64,000 nt of DNA from Verrucomicrobium spinosum DSM 4136 = JCM 18804 (GCF_000172155.1 NZ_ABIZ01000001.1:4187105-4251104), one strand, 5' to 3'; positions 26,387-38,200 are shown, counted from the stretch's first letter. The notes: generated from the sequence alone by a model not told the origin. Numbers and translations are program-made.

Positions 26387-28468
26387 GTGATCGAGCCCCT
26401 CCGACAGCTTTTTGACACCTCAGACTTTCCCGCACGCTGGCATTGCGGGGACTGGAGTGATCTTCATGGCTGGCTCCACATTCTCTCAGACCTCGCCATC
26501 TTTGGGGCTTATGCCGCCATCCCCACCTCCATCGCCTGTTTTGTCAGAGCCAAGCGGCGCGAGGTCGCGTTCCCGAAGCTCTATTTGCTCTTCGCCTGCT
26601 TCATCCTTTCCTGCGGCCTCACCCATCTTATAGAGGCCACCATCTTCTGGCATCCTTGGTACCGTTTCTCTGGCATGATGAAGCTGGTCACCGCCATAGT
26701 CTCCTGGGCGACCGTCGTCGCCCTCATCAAGATCCTGCCCACGGCCATGAACCTGCCCGGCATGGCCCGATTAAACCAGGCGCTCACGAAGGAAGTGTCG
26801 GACCGCAAGGCCTCCGAGGCGGCGCTCCAGGAGTCGTCCATCCGCCTGGCCCTGGCGCTGGAGCATTCCCAATTGGGCGACTGGAGCTGGGATGCCGCCA
26901 ACAACATCGTCGCCTTTTCCCGGCGCGCCACGGAGATTTTGGGAGTGGCGCCAGACGGTCGCCACAGTCGGGAGTCTCTCCGCACGGACATTCACCCAGA
27001 CGACCGGGAGCCTACCAAGCTCATTGTAGATGCGGCCATCCGGACCCAGACCAACTATGATGTGGAGTACCGTGTCATCCGCCCCAATGACGGCACGGAA
27101 ATCTGGGTCCACGCCAAAGGGCGCGGGGTGTATGACAGCCGGGGCAACATTATCTCCGTGGTGGGCACCATAGGGGATGCGACCAGTCGCAAGCACCGTG
27201 ATCGGGAACGCGAGGTGCTCCTTGTCAAAGAACGCGAAGCTCGCGCCGAGGCGGATCGTGCCAACCGCATCAAAGATGAATTCCTGGCCACCCTCTCTCA
27301 TGAACTGCGCAATCCCCTGAACGCCATCTTGGGTTGGGCCAGCATCCTCCGTACCGAATCGTCTGACCCAGACGAGCTCGCCGCCGGGCTGGATGTCATC
27401 GAGCGCAACACCCAGCTCCAGGCCAAGCTCATCGCCGACCTGCTGGATATGAGCCGCATCTTGAGCGGGAAGGTCCACCTTGATCTCAAGCCCACCAACC
27501 TCCTCTCCCTGGCCAGAGAAGGGGTGGAGACCATCCGCATCATGGCCGAGGAGAAGCGCATCACCGTGACCACGCCCGGGGACGCCCCACCTGTGATGGT
27601 GAGTGGGGACAGCGCCCGTCTTCAGCAGATCATCTGGAACCTCCTGACCAACGGCGTCAAATTCACCCCGCCGGGCGGCTCCCTGGATCTCTCCATCATC
27701 TGCGGGCAGGACCGGGCCGAACTCGTTGTCACCGATACAGGGACAGGCATTGATCCCCAGTTCCTGCCACACGTATTCGACCGCTTCCGTCAGGCGGACG
27801 CCTCCTCCACTCGCAAATACGGCGGTCTGGGCCTCGGGCTCTCCATCGTCAAACACCTCACAGAGATGCACCACGGCACAGTCCAGGTCTTCAGTCCGGG
27901 TGTCGGAAAGGGAGCCACGTTCAAGGTCACCCTGCCCCTCTTACGCTCCCCCGCAGAGACGGATGGCGAGCTCTTTGCCGATCTCTCCGCCGCTCTGGAA
28001 GAGTGCGTTGACCTGACTGGGACATCGGTCCTGGCGGTGGATGATGTGCCGGACAACCTGGAGGTCATTGCCCGGGTGCTACGGAACCGCGGGGCCACCG
28101 TCACCACGGCCCTCTCCGCTGCTGAGGCGATCAAGACCCTGGAGACCACGAAATACCACGTGCTGGTGAGCGATATCGCCATGCCGGAAATGGACGGCTT
28201 CGACCTCATCGCTGCCACCCGTCGGCTCGATGCGCAACATTGCGGCCACCTCCCCGCCATTGCCCTCACCGCCTTCGCCCGCCAGGAAGACGGGGACCGG
28301 GCCCTTGCGGCGGGTTTTGATCACTTCTTGTCCAAGCCCGTGGATCCCGTCGAGCTGGTCGCCGCCATCTGCCGATGCACAGGACGGGGAAATCACACCC
28401 CCATCGGAGGAAAGAAGACCCATCCCGGCCCCGATTCCGCATCCCACCGCAACGTCGCTATAGAGTGA
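26387..28468 (+). CDS. Hybrid histidine kinase with ethylene-receptor-like membrane domain
   Basis: Membrane sensor kinase, 693 residues from the GTG at 26387 (an in-frame TTG lies 60 bases upstream, without better support). Order: three-helix N-terminal domain (about 28-125) with [20 protein letters not shown] and then [20 protein letters not shown]; a PAS/PAC (about 140-270); HisKA with [17 protein letters not shown] (phospho-His near 306); HATPase with NLLTNGVKF and [13 protein letters not shown]-terminal receiver with phospho-acceptor Asp in [16 protein letters not shown] and SKPVDP. The membrane part matches plant ETR1: the Asp of SDLAI and the CGLTHLI Cys/His pair occupy the positions that hold copper and ethylene. 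No partner gene adjoins it. Ethylene or copper sensing is inference. Confidence 0.88.
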   Translation: MIEPLRQLFDTSDFPARWHCGDWSDLHGWLHILSDLAIFGAYAAIPTSIACFVRAKRREVAFPKLYLLFACFILSCGLTHLIEATIFWHPWYRFSGMMKLVTAIVSWATVVALIKILPTAMNLPGMARLNQALTKEVSDRKASEAALQESSIRLALALEHSQLGDWSWDAANNIVAFSRRATEILGVAPDGRHSRESLRTDIHPDDREPTKLIVDAAIRTQTNYDVEYRVIRPNDGTEIWVHAKGRGVYDSRGNIISVVGTIGDATSRKHRDREREVLLVKEREARAEADRANRIKDEFLATLSHELRNPLNAILGWASILRTESSDPDELAAGLDVIERNTQLQAKLIADLLDMSRILSGKVHLDLKPTNLLSLAREGVETIRIMAEEKRITVTTPGDAPPVMVSGDSARLQQIIWNLLTNGVKFTPPGGSLDLSIICGQDRAELVVTDTGTGIDPQFLPHVFDRFRQADASSTRKYGGLGLGLSIVKHLTEMHHGTVQVFSPGVGKGATFKVTLPLLRSPAETDGELFADLSAALEECVDLTGTSVLAVDDVPDNLEVIARVLRNRGATVTTALSAAEAIKTLETTKYHVLVSDIAMPEMDGFDLIAATRRLDAQHCGHLPAIALTAFARQEDGDRALAAGFDHFLSKPVDPVELVAAICRCTGRGNHTPIGGKKTHPGPDSASHRNVAIE

Positions 28469-28644
28469 CAGAACGGCCCGGGTGGATTCTAGTGCTTCGG
28501 GGCATGACAGTTGCGGCACACGTTGACCCGGTTTTGGGATATTTCTTGTCCAAACACCCTGCGCAATTGGCCCTGCATGTGCAAGTTGTCACCCTTCCAG
28601 ATCGTTTTCTCCTACTTGCTGACCTCGCTCCTGTCCACCCACCC

Positions 28645-29658
28645 ATGTCCACCCCTACCGATACTGAAGCCGCGCAAATCCTGGTCAACGGTTATCAAAA
28701 ACTCAAGACAGAGCTGAGCAAAAGGATCGTCGGTCAGGACGACGTGATCGAGCAGGTGTTCATCGCGATGGCCGCAGGCGGTCACGCCCTGCTGGAAGGA
28801 GTCCCCGGACTGGCCAAAACCCTGCTGGTGAAGTCCTTCGCAGACGCAATGCATCTAGGCTTCCGGCGTATCCAGTTCACGCCGGACCTCATGCCTGCAG
28901 ACATCACCGGCACGGAGATCATCCAGGAGGACGCCGATACCGGACGCCGCAAGCTCATCTTCATGCGCGGGCCGATCTTCTCCCAGATCATCCTGGCGGA
29001 TGAGATCAACCGTACCCCGCCCAAGACCCAGGCCGCTCTGTTGGAAGCCATGCAGGAGCACTCCGTCACCGTCGGCCAGGAGACCTTTGCCCTGCCCCGC
29101 CCGTTTTTTGTTCTGGCCACGCAGAACCCCATCGAGCAGGAAGGCACGTACCCGCTCCCCGAGGCCCAGAAGGATCGTTTCCTCTTCCTCATCAAGGTCG
29201 CCTACCCCACCCGGGATGACGAACGCGAGATCCTCGCCCGCACGACCGGCACCGTCTCCAGCGTCATAGAGCCCGTCCTCAGCGGCGAAGAGCTGCAACA
29301 GGCGCAGACCCTCGCCCGGCGCGTCCCGGTGCCGGATCATGTCACGGACTTTGTCCTGGATCTCGTCCGCGCCACCCGCACCACCGAGGACGGCGTGTCC
29401 GCCTACGTGAAGCAGATGGTCGGCTGGGGCGCAGGTCCCCGTGCCAGCCAGCACCTCATCCTCGCAGGCAAGGTGCGGGCGCTCCTGCGGGGCCGCACCC
29501 ATATGACCGTGGACGATGTCGAAGCGCTCGCCTACCCGGTGCTGCGCCATCGCATCGTGCCCACCTTCCATGCTGAGGCGGAGGGCGTCACCGTGGACCA
29601 CATCGTGAAGCACCTGTTGGAAAACACGCGCCGTCCCCAGGGCTCCCGCGTGCTGTAG
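28645..29658 (+). CDS. MoxR-family AAA+ ATPase
   Basis: A 337-residue cytoplasmic ATPase, head of a MoxR/Bat-type operon. The ATG at 28645 is chosen because the family's N-terminal helix ([20 protein letters not shown]) follows directly; the frame continues open upstream without homology. Walker A is in [20 protein letters not shown] (Gly-rich loop GVPGLAKT), Walker B in [20 protein letters not shown], sensor 1 in [20 protein letters not shown], followed by the AAA lid to the C-terminus. MoxR proteins act as chaperones for VWA-domain partners; three VWA-type genes follow on the same strand. The target complex is unknown. Confidence 0.94.
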   Translation: MSTPTDTEAAQILVNGYQKLKTELSKRIVGQDDVIEQVFIAMAAGGHALLEGVPGLAKTLLVKSFADAMHLGFRRIQFTPDLMPADITGTEIIQEDADTGRRKLIFMRGPIFSQIILADEINRTPPKTQAALLEAMQEHSVTVGQETFALPRPFFVLATQNPIEQEGTYPLPEAQKDRFLFLIKVAYPTRDDEREILARTTGTVSSVIEPVLSGEELQQAQTLARRVPVPDHVTDFVLDLVRATRTTEDGVSAYVKQMVGWGAGPRASQHLILAGKVRALLRGRTHMTVDDVEALAYPVLRHRIVPTFHAEAEGVTVDHIVKHLLENTRRPQGSRVL

Positions 29659-29742
29659 TTCGCACTCGCGCAGGTTTTCCCAGCGCCGGCTGCGCCCCTT
29701 CCGCCGCCGCTCCGGGGTTTCCTCGTACCTCTTCCGCCCATC

Positions 29743-30639
29743 ATGGCCAAACTCTCAGATCTCCTGACCGCAGAAGACCTCGTGCAACTCACGGGGCTGC
29801 CGCTGTTTGCCAGGACGGTCATGGAGGGCTTCTCCACCGGCCTGCACGCCTCCCCGCACAAAGGGTCCAGCGTCGAGTTCCGCCAGCACCGCCCCTACGT
29901 CCAGGGAGATGAGATCAAACGGCTGGACTGGAAGATCTTTGGCCGCAGTGACCGCTTCTACATCCGCGAGTTCGATGAGGAGACGAACCTGCGCGCCACC
30001 ATCCTGCTCGATTCCAGCGGCAGCATGGGCTACCGCGGCACGAAGGGCACGGCCAAGTACGAGCACGCCCGCAAACTGGCGGCCGCCCTGGCCTATGTCC
30101 TCACCGGCCAGCAGGATGCTGTGGGCCTTGTCACCTTTGACGACAAGATCCGGGACTTCATCCCCTGCCGGACCAAGACGAGCCACCTGCACCACATCCT
30201 GGATACACTCCAGCGCAGCCAGCCAGGTGGGGAAACCTCCCTCGCCTCCGTGCTCAAAAACCTCGCCTCCCGGCTCAAACGCCGTGGGCTCCTGCTCCTG
30301 ATCTCAGACTGTTTTGACGATGCGGAGAGACTCCTGCAGGCGGTCGGGGTGCTTCGCAAACAAGGGCATGAGATCATCGTTTTCCAACTCTGGGACCGGG
30401 ATGAACTGGACTTCCCCTTTTCCCGCTGGGCCCGCTTTGAGAACATGGAGAGAACGGACGACGGCCTCCTGCTCGATCCGGCCGCCATCCGCCAGCGCTA
30501 TCTGCAGGTGCTGAAGACCTTCCGCGAGGACCTTGTCGAGGGCTTGCGCCGCCATCACGCCGACCTCGTGCCGATCATCACCGACGAACCCCTTACTGAA
30601 GCCGTCAAGGCCTACCTGGCCCTGCGCATGCGCCAATGA
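29743..30639 (+). CDS. DUF58 VWA-like protein
   Basis: A 298-residue DUF58 protein, the usual partner of MoxR. The family signature is VQGDEIKRLDWKIFGRSDRF (about residues 52-71), followed by a VWA MIDAS DSSGSMGYRGTKG (about 90), a metal site able to bind ligands, and LLLISDCFDDAERLLQAVG. No signal peptide or membrane helix, so cytoplasmic. It begins 84 bases after moxR and ends 73 bases before the BatA-like gene, in one direction with both. Confidence 0.93.
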   Translation: MAKLSDLLTAEDLVQLTGLPLFARTVMEGFSTGLHASPHKGSSVEFRQHRPYVQGDEIKRLDWKIFGRSDRFYIREFDEETNLRATILLDSSGSMGYRGTKGTAKYEHARKLAAALAYVLTGQQDAVGLVTFDDKIRDFIPCRTKTSHLHHILDTLQRSQPGGETSLASVLKNLASRLKRRGLLLLISDCFDDAERLLQAVGVLRKQGHEIIVFQLWDRDELDFPFSRWARFENMERTDDGLLLDPAAIRQRYLQVLKTFREDLVEGLRRHHADLVPIITDEPLTEAVKAYLALRMRQ

Positions 30640-30712
30640 TGCCGGCTTCTCCCCCCATCTGCTGCCTCCGCCTCACCGCGCCGTCCACGCTGGACGGCCG
30701 CAGGCTCCCGCC

Positions 30713-32866
30713 ATGAGTTTCCTGAACCCCATCCTCCTGGCGGGTCTGGCAGCTTTCCTGATCCCGCTCATCATCCACCTGCTGAACAAACGCAAGGTGG
30801 TGACCGTGCGTTGGGGCCCCATGCACCTGCTTCACGAGGCTCTGCGGCAAAAGAAGCGCAATGTAAAAGTGGAGCAGAAGCTCCTGCTGGCCGTGCGCAT
30901 CAGCATCCCCATCCTGCTCGCGCTCTGCCTCGCCCTGCCCGTTCTCAGCGCCCTCAGCCAGCTCCCCGGCTTCGACAAGACATCCCTGCTCGTGCTGCTG
31001 GACAACAGCTTCTCCATGCGGGCCCCGGGCACCGGCGGCACTCCGCGGGACAAAGCACGCAACGACCTGCGCCAGACCCTCACCGGCCTGTCCCGTGGGT
31101 CGGATGCTTCCGTCATTCTCGCCGGGGCTCCCGCCCGCAGGCTCATACCCCAGTCCACGACTGACCTCGACTCCCTTCCTACCCGCTTGGAGGGCGAGCC
31201 CAGCATGAGCGGCCCGCTGGCACTGCAAGACGCGTTTCAACTCGCCCAAGCGGAGCTGCCCAAGATGGCCACCGCCGCCCGCGAGGTGCTGGTCGTCTCC
31301 GACTTCAAATGGAGCGACTGGCGGCACCTCTCAGAAGGCGGCACGCTGCCCGCTCTCGAGGGGATGCTGAAACAGCAGCAACCTCCCCTCGTCACCTTCC
31401 TCCGCGCCCCCAGCGACACCGAGTCGAACCTCGCGGTTGTTTCCGTGGAACCATCCGCGTTTGTGGTCGCCCGCGGCCAGGCCATCGCCCTGCGGGCCCG
31501 TATTCAGAATCACGGCCCCCGCGCCTATCAGGATGTCGCCGTGCATCTGGAGGCCAACGGTGCCCGCATGCGCTCCACCCGGGTCTCGATCGCTCCCAAT
31601 TCGGAGTCTGTCCTCACCCTGAGCCATACGCTGGAGACCGCCGGCGATCAAGCCGTGACCGTGCGGGTCGAGGGCGACTCGCTTCCGGATGACAACGCCT
31701 TCTCCGTCATCATCCCCGTGCGTGAGCAGGTCAACTGCCTGCTCGTCCGCGGGAAGTCCCGCAGCGGTCCCCTGGAGGGAGCCACCGATTTCCTGGAGAT
31801 TGCCCTCACTCCGCACCAGAGCGCTGCGACTACGCTCAAGGACGTGATCCGGGCTGGTGTCATCGAGCATCACTCCATCCGCGACAAGTCTTTTGAAGGC
31901 AGTGAGGTGGCCATCCTGGCGAATGTGGAACGCCTCAACGACCGTCAGGTGCAGGAGTTGGAGGAGTTCGTCCAGCGCGGCGGCGGTCTCGTCATCTTTG
32001 CAGGCCCGGACATGGATCTGCGCTGGTATCAGGAAAAACTCTACAACAAGGGCAAAGGCCTGCTGCCCTGCGCATTGAACGGTTTTGGCCATGTGGACGA
32101 AGGGCAGGCCCCCGCCCGCATCCTCAATCAGCGACACACCCATCCCGCCATCACCTATTTCAACGACGCCCGCGGCATGCGGCTGGAGGACGCCGCCTTC
32201 ACCCACTGGCTGAAGTTTGACAAGATCGAAGGGGAAGCCCGCCCCGTCTTGAACCTCGATCGCGGTGATGCCCTGATGGTCGAGAAACCGCTGGGGAAGG
32301 GGCGCGTCATCGCCGTGGCTTCCACCGCGAATGCCCAATGGAGCAATCTCCCCCTGCAGCCCGCCTTTGTCCCCCTCATGCAGCGTGTGGTCACCTACCT
32401 GGCCACCCAGAATGCCGCCCCGCAGAGTCAGCTCTGCGGCTCCGTCCTCCGCGCCTCCCTCGGCACCCAGCAGGCCAAGTCCAACTATGAACTCAAGGAC
32501 CCCGCCAGCCAGGTCAAGGAACTTACCCCCCGGGCCGACCGCGATGGCGTCATCTTTGTGGATTATGCCGACACCCTCGTACCCGGCATCTACGAACTGA
32601 AGGCCAAAGACTCCCCGGGTGCCCTGGTGCGCCGCTTCGCCTTCAATCTCAACCCGGCAGAGTCCAACCTCGAGCCCATGCCGGAGGAGGCCCTTCGCAC
32701 CCTGGCGCAGCGTCTGGGGGTCACCTACGCCGCCAGCCAGGACGAATATGCCCGTCTGGATCGCACCCGCCGTCACGGGGCAGAGGCGTGGCAGCCCCTG
32801 CTCTTCGCCCTCATCATCTTCCTCTTTGCTGAAGTCTTCCTCCAGCAACGCATTTCCCGCGCCTGA
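30713..32866 (+). CDS. BatA-like membrane protein with VWA domain
   Basis: Inner-membrane protein of 717 residues. The BatA N-terminal domain is plain: MSFLNPILLAGLAAFLIPLI, then HLLNKRKVVTVRWGPMHLL (residues 1-45), a second helix at about 60-80 (RISIPILLALCLALPVLSAL) and a VWA domain with MIDAS DNSFSM (about 97) and VVSDFKWSDW. CARDB-like and glutamine-amidotransferase-like regions (ANVERLNDRQVQELEEFVQR) follow; a final helix (LLFALIIFLFAEVFLQQRIS) makes the C-terminus membrane-bound. The start at 30713 is preferred, as the signature begins there. Most of the chain should be periplasmic. Role: probably an envelope complex assembled by MoxR. Confidence 0.92.
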   Translation: MSFLNPILLAGLAAFLIPLIIHLLNKRKVVTVRWGPMHLLHEALRQKKRNVKVEQKLLLAVRISIPILLALCLALPVLSALSQLPGFDKTSLLVLLDNSFSMRAPGTGGTPRDKARNDLRQTLTGLSRGSDASVILAGAPARRLIPQSTTDLDSLPTRLEGEPSMSGPLALQDAFQLAQAELPKMATAAREVLVVSDFKWSDWRHLSEGGTLPALEGMLKQQQPPLVTFLRAPSDTESNLAVVSVEPSAFVVARGQAIALRARIQNHGPRAYQDVAVHLEANGARMRSTRVSIAPNSESVLTLSHTLETAGDQAVTVRVEGDSLPDDNAFSVIIPVREQVNCLLVRGKSRSGPLEGATDFLEIALTPHQSAATTLKDVIRAGVIEHHSIRDKSFEGSEVAILANVERLNDRQVQELEEFVQRGGGLVIFAGPDMDLRWYQEKLYNKGKGLLPCALNGFGHVDEGQAPARILNQRHTHPAITYFNDARGMRLEDAAFTHWLKFDKIEGEARPVLNLDRGDALMVEKPLGKGRVIAVASTANAQWSNLPLQPAFVPLMQRVVTYLATQNAAPQSQLCGSVLRASLGTQQAKSNYELKDPASQVKELTPRADRDGVIFVDYADTLVPGIYELKAKDSPGALVRRFAFNLNPAESNLEPMPEEALRTLAQRLGVTYAASQDEYARLDRTRRHGAEAWQPLLFALIIFLFAEVFLQQRISRA

Positions 32867-32890
32867 CCCTCTTCCCGACTCCCTTTCTCA

Positions 32891-35230
32891 GTGACTCCCC
32901 AGCAAACAGAAACCCAACTGCGCTTCACCGGTGACTGGCCCGCCATGCCCGTCCTCGCGGTCGCGTTGGGGCTGGGGCTGGTCATGTTCTTCTTCTACCG
33001 CAGGGAGCTGCGCTTTCACACCGGCACGGCCCGCTGGCTCCTGCCCCTGCTCCGTTCTTTGGCCGTATTTCTGGCCCTCGTGTGCCTTGCGGGTCCCATC
33101 CTGCGCCACATCGCCACCTTCCGCCAGCTCGGCCGCGTGTTGCTGGTGGCAGATGCCTCGGCCAGCATGAGTTTCACAGACGACATCGCTGGCGGCAACA
33201 CCCCTGCGCCACGTCCCACGCCCCCTCCGGCTGGTGCCGTTGATTCCTTGCACTCCGGCTCCCGCTTTGCCCGCATGGAGAGCGCACTCCTCGATCCCAA
33301 CCACTCCCTCGTCAAAACCCTCGCGGAAAAGCACGATGTTGAGCTTTTTGCCCTGCGGGGCTATCGCAGTGAGCGCCTCTGGTGGCATCGCCAGGGCGGG
33401 CGGGATGTCTCCGGCGATCTTCCTCATCACTTTGAGTTCAAGCCGGAGGCCACCGCCACAAACCTGGATCAGCCCCTGCGCGATGCCCTGGGCCCGAACC
33501 CTGCCGGCACGGCGCTCGTGATCCTCACGGACGGTCAGCACAACGGTCCCGGCTCCCCAGAGGAGATGGCCGCAGGCCTCAAGGAAAGCGGCATCCCCGT
33601 CTTCACCGTTGGTTACGGCAGCGAGGTGCCGCCACCCGACCTCGCCGTGGTGAATGTGCTCATGCCAGAGGCCGTCTTTGCTGAAGACCGTGCCGAGGGC
33701 ACACTCGTCATCAGCGACACCCTGCCGCCCGGACTGGCTGCCAGCGTGAATGTTGCCCAGGGTGCCAAGGTGCTCTGGCAGCAGAGCTTCACCACCACGG
33801 GTGCCGGGGAACGCCGCTTTGACTTCAGCTTTCCGGTGCGTGGGCTCACGGGAGACCCCCAACAGTCCCTCCGCACCCTGGCCGCGCGCGTTGAGCTTAC
33901 GGGAAACAACGCCACGTTGGACAAGATCGCGAACAACAACAGCCAGACCGTTTCCTTGCATCTGCTCAGCCGCAAGCGCCGGGTCCTCGTGCTGGACGGC
34001 CGACCCCGCTGGGAAACCCGCTACCTGCACAATCACTTCGACCGCGACGAGCGCTGGGAGGTGATGGTCGGCTACGACACCTTCACCCGTGGCCAGGGCG
34101 GCCAGGTTCAGGAAGCCTTCCCCAAGACCAGGGAGGATCTCATGAACTACGACCTCGTCATCCTGGGAGACCTCCGTCCAGACGCCCTCAGCGAGGAGCA
34201 GCAGGCCCAGTTGGTCGAGTTCGTGGAAAAGCGCGGCGGCGGCCTCATCCTCGTGGATGGCCGCCGGAATCACCTCCAAGCCTGGCCGCAAACCAAGGCG
34301 GGCAGCCTCATCCCGGTGAAATGGAAGAATGACGGAGCTCCCTCCGCAGCCCTGGCGTACGATCTGACGCCTCAAGGTGAGACGATGGAGGCACTGCGCC
34401 TGAGCGATTCCCCCAGCACGAATTCTGCTCTCTGGGCCCGTCTGCCCAAGCCCTTCTGGGTGGCCCCGGCGGAACCGCTCCCCGATGCCGCAGTCCTCGC
34501 CCGTCTGGGCAACAGCACCGTCACGCCCTCACCCGCCTTGGTCTGGCGTCGCCTCGGGGCAGGCAGCGTCCTCTGGCTCGGCACGGATGAGCTCTGGCGC
34601 TGGCGTTATGAGGTGGCAGACCAGCACCATCAGCGCTTCTGGATGCAGGTCGCAGCCTGGGTCGCCGCCCCGCCCTTCATGGTCCAGAACGACCGCCTCA
34701 GTCTCGGCACGGACCAGTTGCGTTATCAGGAGGGGGACACCGCTGAGCTTCGCGTCCGCCTCCGCAACGAAACCGGAGCCATCGTCTCCACAGGCAGCCC
34801 CCGCGCGCATGTCTTCCGCAACGGCCTGGAAATCGCCAGCCTGGACCTCACGCCCGACCCCTCTCATGGGGGCGTCTTTCGTGCCATCACCGGGACCCTG
34901 CCCGCCGGGGACTACCACATCACCGTCAGCGAAGGCACCGCTCCCGCCAGTGATCTGAAACTGAGTTTTCGCGTAGAAAGCCAGGCCAACAAGGAATGGA
35001 GCCATCTCACCCTCAACCGCCCCCTGCTGGAAGGCATGGCCCGCGTCAGTCAGGGGCGCTTTCTTCGTGAGGGAGACATCGCCCAGCTGCCAGACCTGCT
35101 CCAGCAACTCGACCGGATGGAAACCCGCGCCACCGAGACCCCTCTCTGGTACAGCTGGTGGTGGTTCGGTGCCATCATGCTCCTGCTCACAGCGGAATGG
35201 ATCCTGCGCAAGGTGTGGCGTCTGGTCTGA
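32891..35230 (+). CDS. Large BatA-related membrane protein, VWA plus amidotransferase-like domain
   Basis: Membrane protein of 779 residues starting with GTG at 32891, 25 bases after the preceding stop. Two N-terminal helices (MPVLAVALGLGLVMFFFYRR and LLRSLAVFLALVCLAGPIL), a VWA domain with MIDAS DASASM (about 94) and VILTDGQHNGPGSPEEMAAG, a beta-sandwich middle, a GATase1-like region beginning RRVLVLDGRPRWETRYLHNH (about 360), and a C-terminal helix (WWFGAIMLLLTAEWILRKVW). No catalytic Cys/His of amidotransferases is obvious, so a structural role is likely. It parallels the protein at 30713 and is probably its diverged partner. Confidence 0.88.
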   Translation: MTPQQTETQLRFTGDWPAMPVLAVALGLGLVMFFFYRRELRFHTGTARWLLPLLRSLAVFLALVCLAGPILRHIATFRQLGRVLLVADASASMSFTDDIAGGNTPAPRPTPPPAGAVDSLHSGSRFARMESALLDPNHSLVKTLAEKHDVELFALRGYRSERLWWHRQGGRDVSGDLPHHFEFKPEATATNLDQPLRDALGPNPAGTALVILTDGQHNGPGSPEEMAAGLKESGIPVFTVGYGSEVPPPDLAVVNVLMPEAVFAEDRAEGTLVISDTLPPGLAASVNVAQGAKVLWQQSFTTTGAGERRFDFSFPVRGLTGDPQQSLRTLAARVELTGNNATLDKIANNNSQTVSLHLLSRKRRVLVLDGRPRWETRYLHNHFDRDERWEVMVGYDTFTRGQGGQVQEAFPKTREDLMNYDLVILGDLRPDALSEEQQAQLVEFVEKRGGGLILVDGRRNHLQAWPQTKAGSLIPVKWKNDGAPSAALAYDLTPQGETMEALRLSDSPSTNSALWARLPKPFWVAPAEPLPDAAVLARLGNSTVTPSPALVWRRLGAGSVLWLGTDELWRWRYEVADQHHQRFWMQVAAWVAAPPFMVQNDRLSLGTDQLRYQEGDTAELRVRLRNETGAIVSTGSPRAHVFRNGLEIASLDLTPDPSHGGVFRAITGTLPAGDYHITVSEGTAPASDLKLSFRVESQANKEWSHLTLNRPLLEGMARVSQGRFLREGDIAQLPDLLQQLDRMETRATETPLWYSWWWFGAIMLLLTAEWILRKVWRLV

Positions 35231-35279
35231 GCAGGACGAACACTCCAAGAACCAAGCCCATCCAATCGTATTACTCCTA

Positions 35280-38200
35280 ATGAACACGACCCTGCGACCT
35301 GCCACAGTGGACGCACTGGCCAGCTTCCGGGATCGGCGCACTCGGCTCCTCATGATGAAGGCCGGCATCGCCGCCGCTGTCGTGTTGCTGGGCCTGCTAC
35401 TCATCGTGGCCGTCTTGGACTGGGCCACCTTTATGCCTGACTCCCTCCGCCAGGGACTCAGCTACACCGGCTACTTCATCGCCGTCATCGCCGCCTGGCG
35501 CCTGGGCGTACGCTTTGTCAAAGAAGCCCGTGGGCTCTACGGCGCAGCTCGCCTGATGGAGGTGGCGGACAAGCGCATGCACGAAAAGCTCCTTTCGGCG
35601 GTAGAGCTTGCGCAGGGCGCCCAGGAGAACCTGCCCGACTCTCCAGAGTTCCGCGCCCGCCTTCAGGACGAGGTGGCCGGAGACCTCCAGGACTTCAAGG
35701 CAGAGCGCATCCTCCCCACCAGCCTACTCATCCCCTGGTTCAAGGTCCTTGGCGGGGTGCTGTTTCTCATCATCGGCCTCTCCTTTGTACCCGGCCTGCA
35801 CCTGCCCGGCTTCATTGCCCGCGCCGCCCTGCCCTTTGCCAATCTCTCCCGCCCCTCCAGCACCAAGGTCAAGATCGTCACCCCAGTGCGCGCAGACGTC
35901 GTCGTGCCCCTGGCCTCCAGCGTACCGCTCGCTGTCCAGATCGACGGCAAGATCCCCCGCCGCGTTCTGGTCGAGACCCGTACCAGTGACGCCAAGTCCT
36001 CCAAGAAGGAGCTGACCCACAACGGGGCCCAGCGCTACGAAGGCTCCGTCGGCATTGGCCAGAGCAGCGTCCAGTATCGGATCCTCGCCGGAGATGCCGT
36101 CACCGCCTGGCACACCTTCCACGCCCGCCCCCGCCCTCGCGTTCTGGAGTTCGCCAAGACCATCACGCCGCCCGCCTACACGGGTCTGCCACCCCAGACC
36201 CTCACGGAAGACCACGGCGATCTAAGCGCCCTGGATGGCTCCGTGGTGCAGGTGACCATGAAGACAAACCAGCCGGTGGAAAAATCCACCGCCTCTCTCC
36301 AGCCTAATGCCAGCCTCGTGGGGGTGAACCAGAATTCCGCAGACTCGCTGACGCTCGCCATCCCCGTGGACGGCAAGTCAGACGCCTGGCAGATCACCCT
36401 CACCGCCCGGGGCACGGGATTCACCAACGAAGAAGCCTCCCCATGGCGCGTCCAGACGTTGATCGACCATCCGCCGTCCATCGGCCTCACTCAACCTCGT
36501 GAACAGCTCGAATGCCGCACGGATGACACCGTCGAGCTGGTGGGCATCGCGGAGGACGACATCGGCCTCGCCAGGATCCTGGTGGCCCACGCCATCAACG
36601 GTGCCGACTGGAAGGAAACCGTCGTCCAGGAGAAGGCCGGCAAGCGGGCAGAAATTCACTCCTCCATCAAGCTGACCCCGCTCCCGGTCAAGACGGGAGA
36701 CTCCGTCATCGTCAAGCTCATCGCGGTGGATCTCAAGGGCCAGAAGGCCGAGTCCTACCCCATCCGCCTCCTCATTGTGGAGGACAAACTCAACCTCGCC
36801 CAGCGTGAACTTGCTGCCGACCAACGTCGCCTGGCCGCCAGCGCGAAGACCCTGGCAGAGGAAGTGCGCGATCTCCGCAAGGAGTCGGAGAAGGTTCGTG
36901 CCTTTGACAAAAAGCAGCGCAAGAACGACGAGCAGGAGATGCAGGCGGAGGCCGCACTGGCCAAGATGAAACAACACCTGGCTGCGGTGGACGAAAAGTC
37001 TGAGGAGCTCTGGAACAATCTCAAGGAGACCGCGCAAAAATCGGACAACCCTCTCAAGGCCATGGAGCTGAACCTTGCCGGACAGCGCCTCGCCGAACTG
37101 CGTGGCCAGCACCTCAAGGAATTGCAGGAACAGAGCCAGGCGGAGGACATGGATGAGCGTCAGTTGAAGGACGCAGCCAACCAGATGGCCAATGATGCCG
37201 AGACCGTCTCGCAGGCAATGGAGGCCTTTGCCGCCGCCGACTCCGCCAAGGCCGTGCGCGAGGCCATGGAGCACCTTGCCCCCCAGCAGACGAAGCTTGC
37301 GGAGAAGGCCATCGATGCCAATCGCAATCCCGAAGAACGCGGCAAATGGCAGGAGCAACAACGTGCCGCCCTGGCCGCCGCTGCCAGTGCGACAAAGGAT
37401 CTGGAAGACCTCAAGTCTGCCATTCAGGACCATCGCAAACGGGACGTGAACCAGCACCTCGAGAACTTCGACAAGAAGATGCCCGCAGTTCAAAACTCCC
37501 TCGATACCGACAAGCAGCATCAGGCCCCCGAGTATCTCTATGGTCAGGCGCATGAACTGCGCAACGCCGCCAACCAGGCGCGCGACGCCAGCCGCTGGTT
37601 CGCGGACGAAACCGCCCAGAAGGCTCAGGAAATGCGGGAACGCCTTCTGAGGGATCAAAACCCCGCCCTGGCTGCCGTGGATCAAGCGCGAGACCAGATG
37701 GCCAAGGCCGCCAACGAGAAAAAGGAACAGAAGAATCAGAGCGAGCCCCCCAAAGAGCAAGCCGCTGATCGTCTCGAAGCCGCCGCCCGCCAGTTCAAGG
37801 ATCAGAGCGAACTCCGGGAGCAAAACCACCAGACCAACAACCAGGCCGCCCTGGACAAGAACCGGATGGGCCGCGCTTTGCAGAATCTTGCGGAGGAACT
37901 CCGTCGTACAGAAAGCCCGGAGCAGATCAAGGCCGTGTCGGACAAAGCCCGCCAACTGATCGAATCCGCCCGCGCGCTGGAATCAGACGCGATGGCCCAG
38001 GACGCCGCCTCCGCCCTCCAGCAGGCCAAGGACGCCGCCCTGTCTCAAAAAACGCCCGCAGAACAACTGCCTGCGGCCCAAGCCGCGGCCAGCCAGCTCA
38101 AGCAACTGCCTGACACCCTGCGTCGCGCCCAATCCAATCAGGAAGCTGCGAATGCGGCTCAGGAGGCGGCGAACAACGCTCAATGGCAGCGGGATGAGAC

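Noticed and set aside
28375-28644. Upstream extension of the MoxR frame
   Set aside because: It overlaps the kinase gene's 3' end and has no MoxR homology; the ATG at 28645 is the natural start.
36378-37955. 525-codon minus-strand frame, Leu/Gly-rich
   Set aside because: Shadow of the giant coiled-coil protein (35280-39902); Gln/Ala codons read in reverse give Leu/Gly-rich frames.
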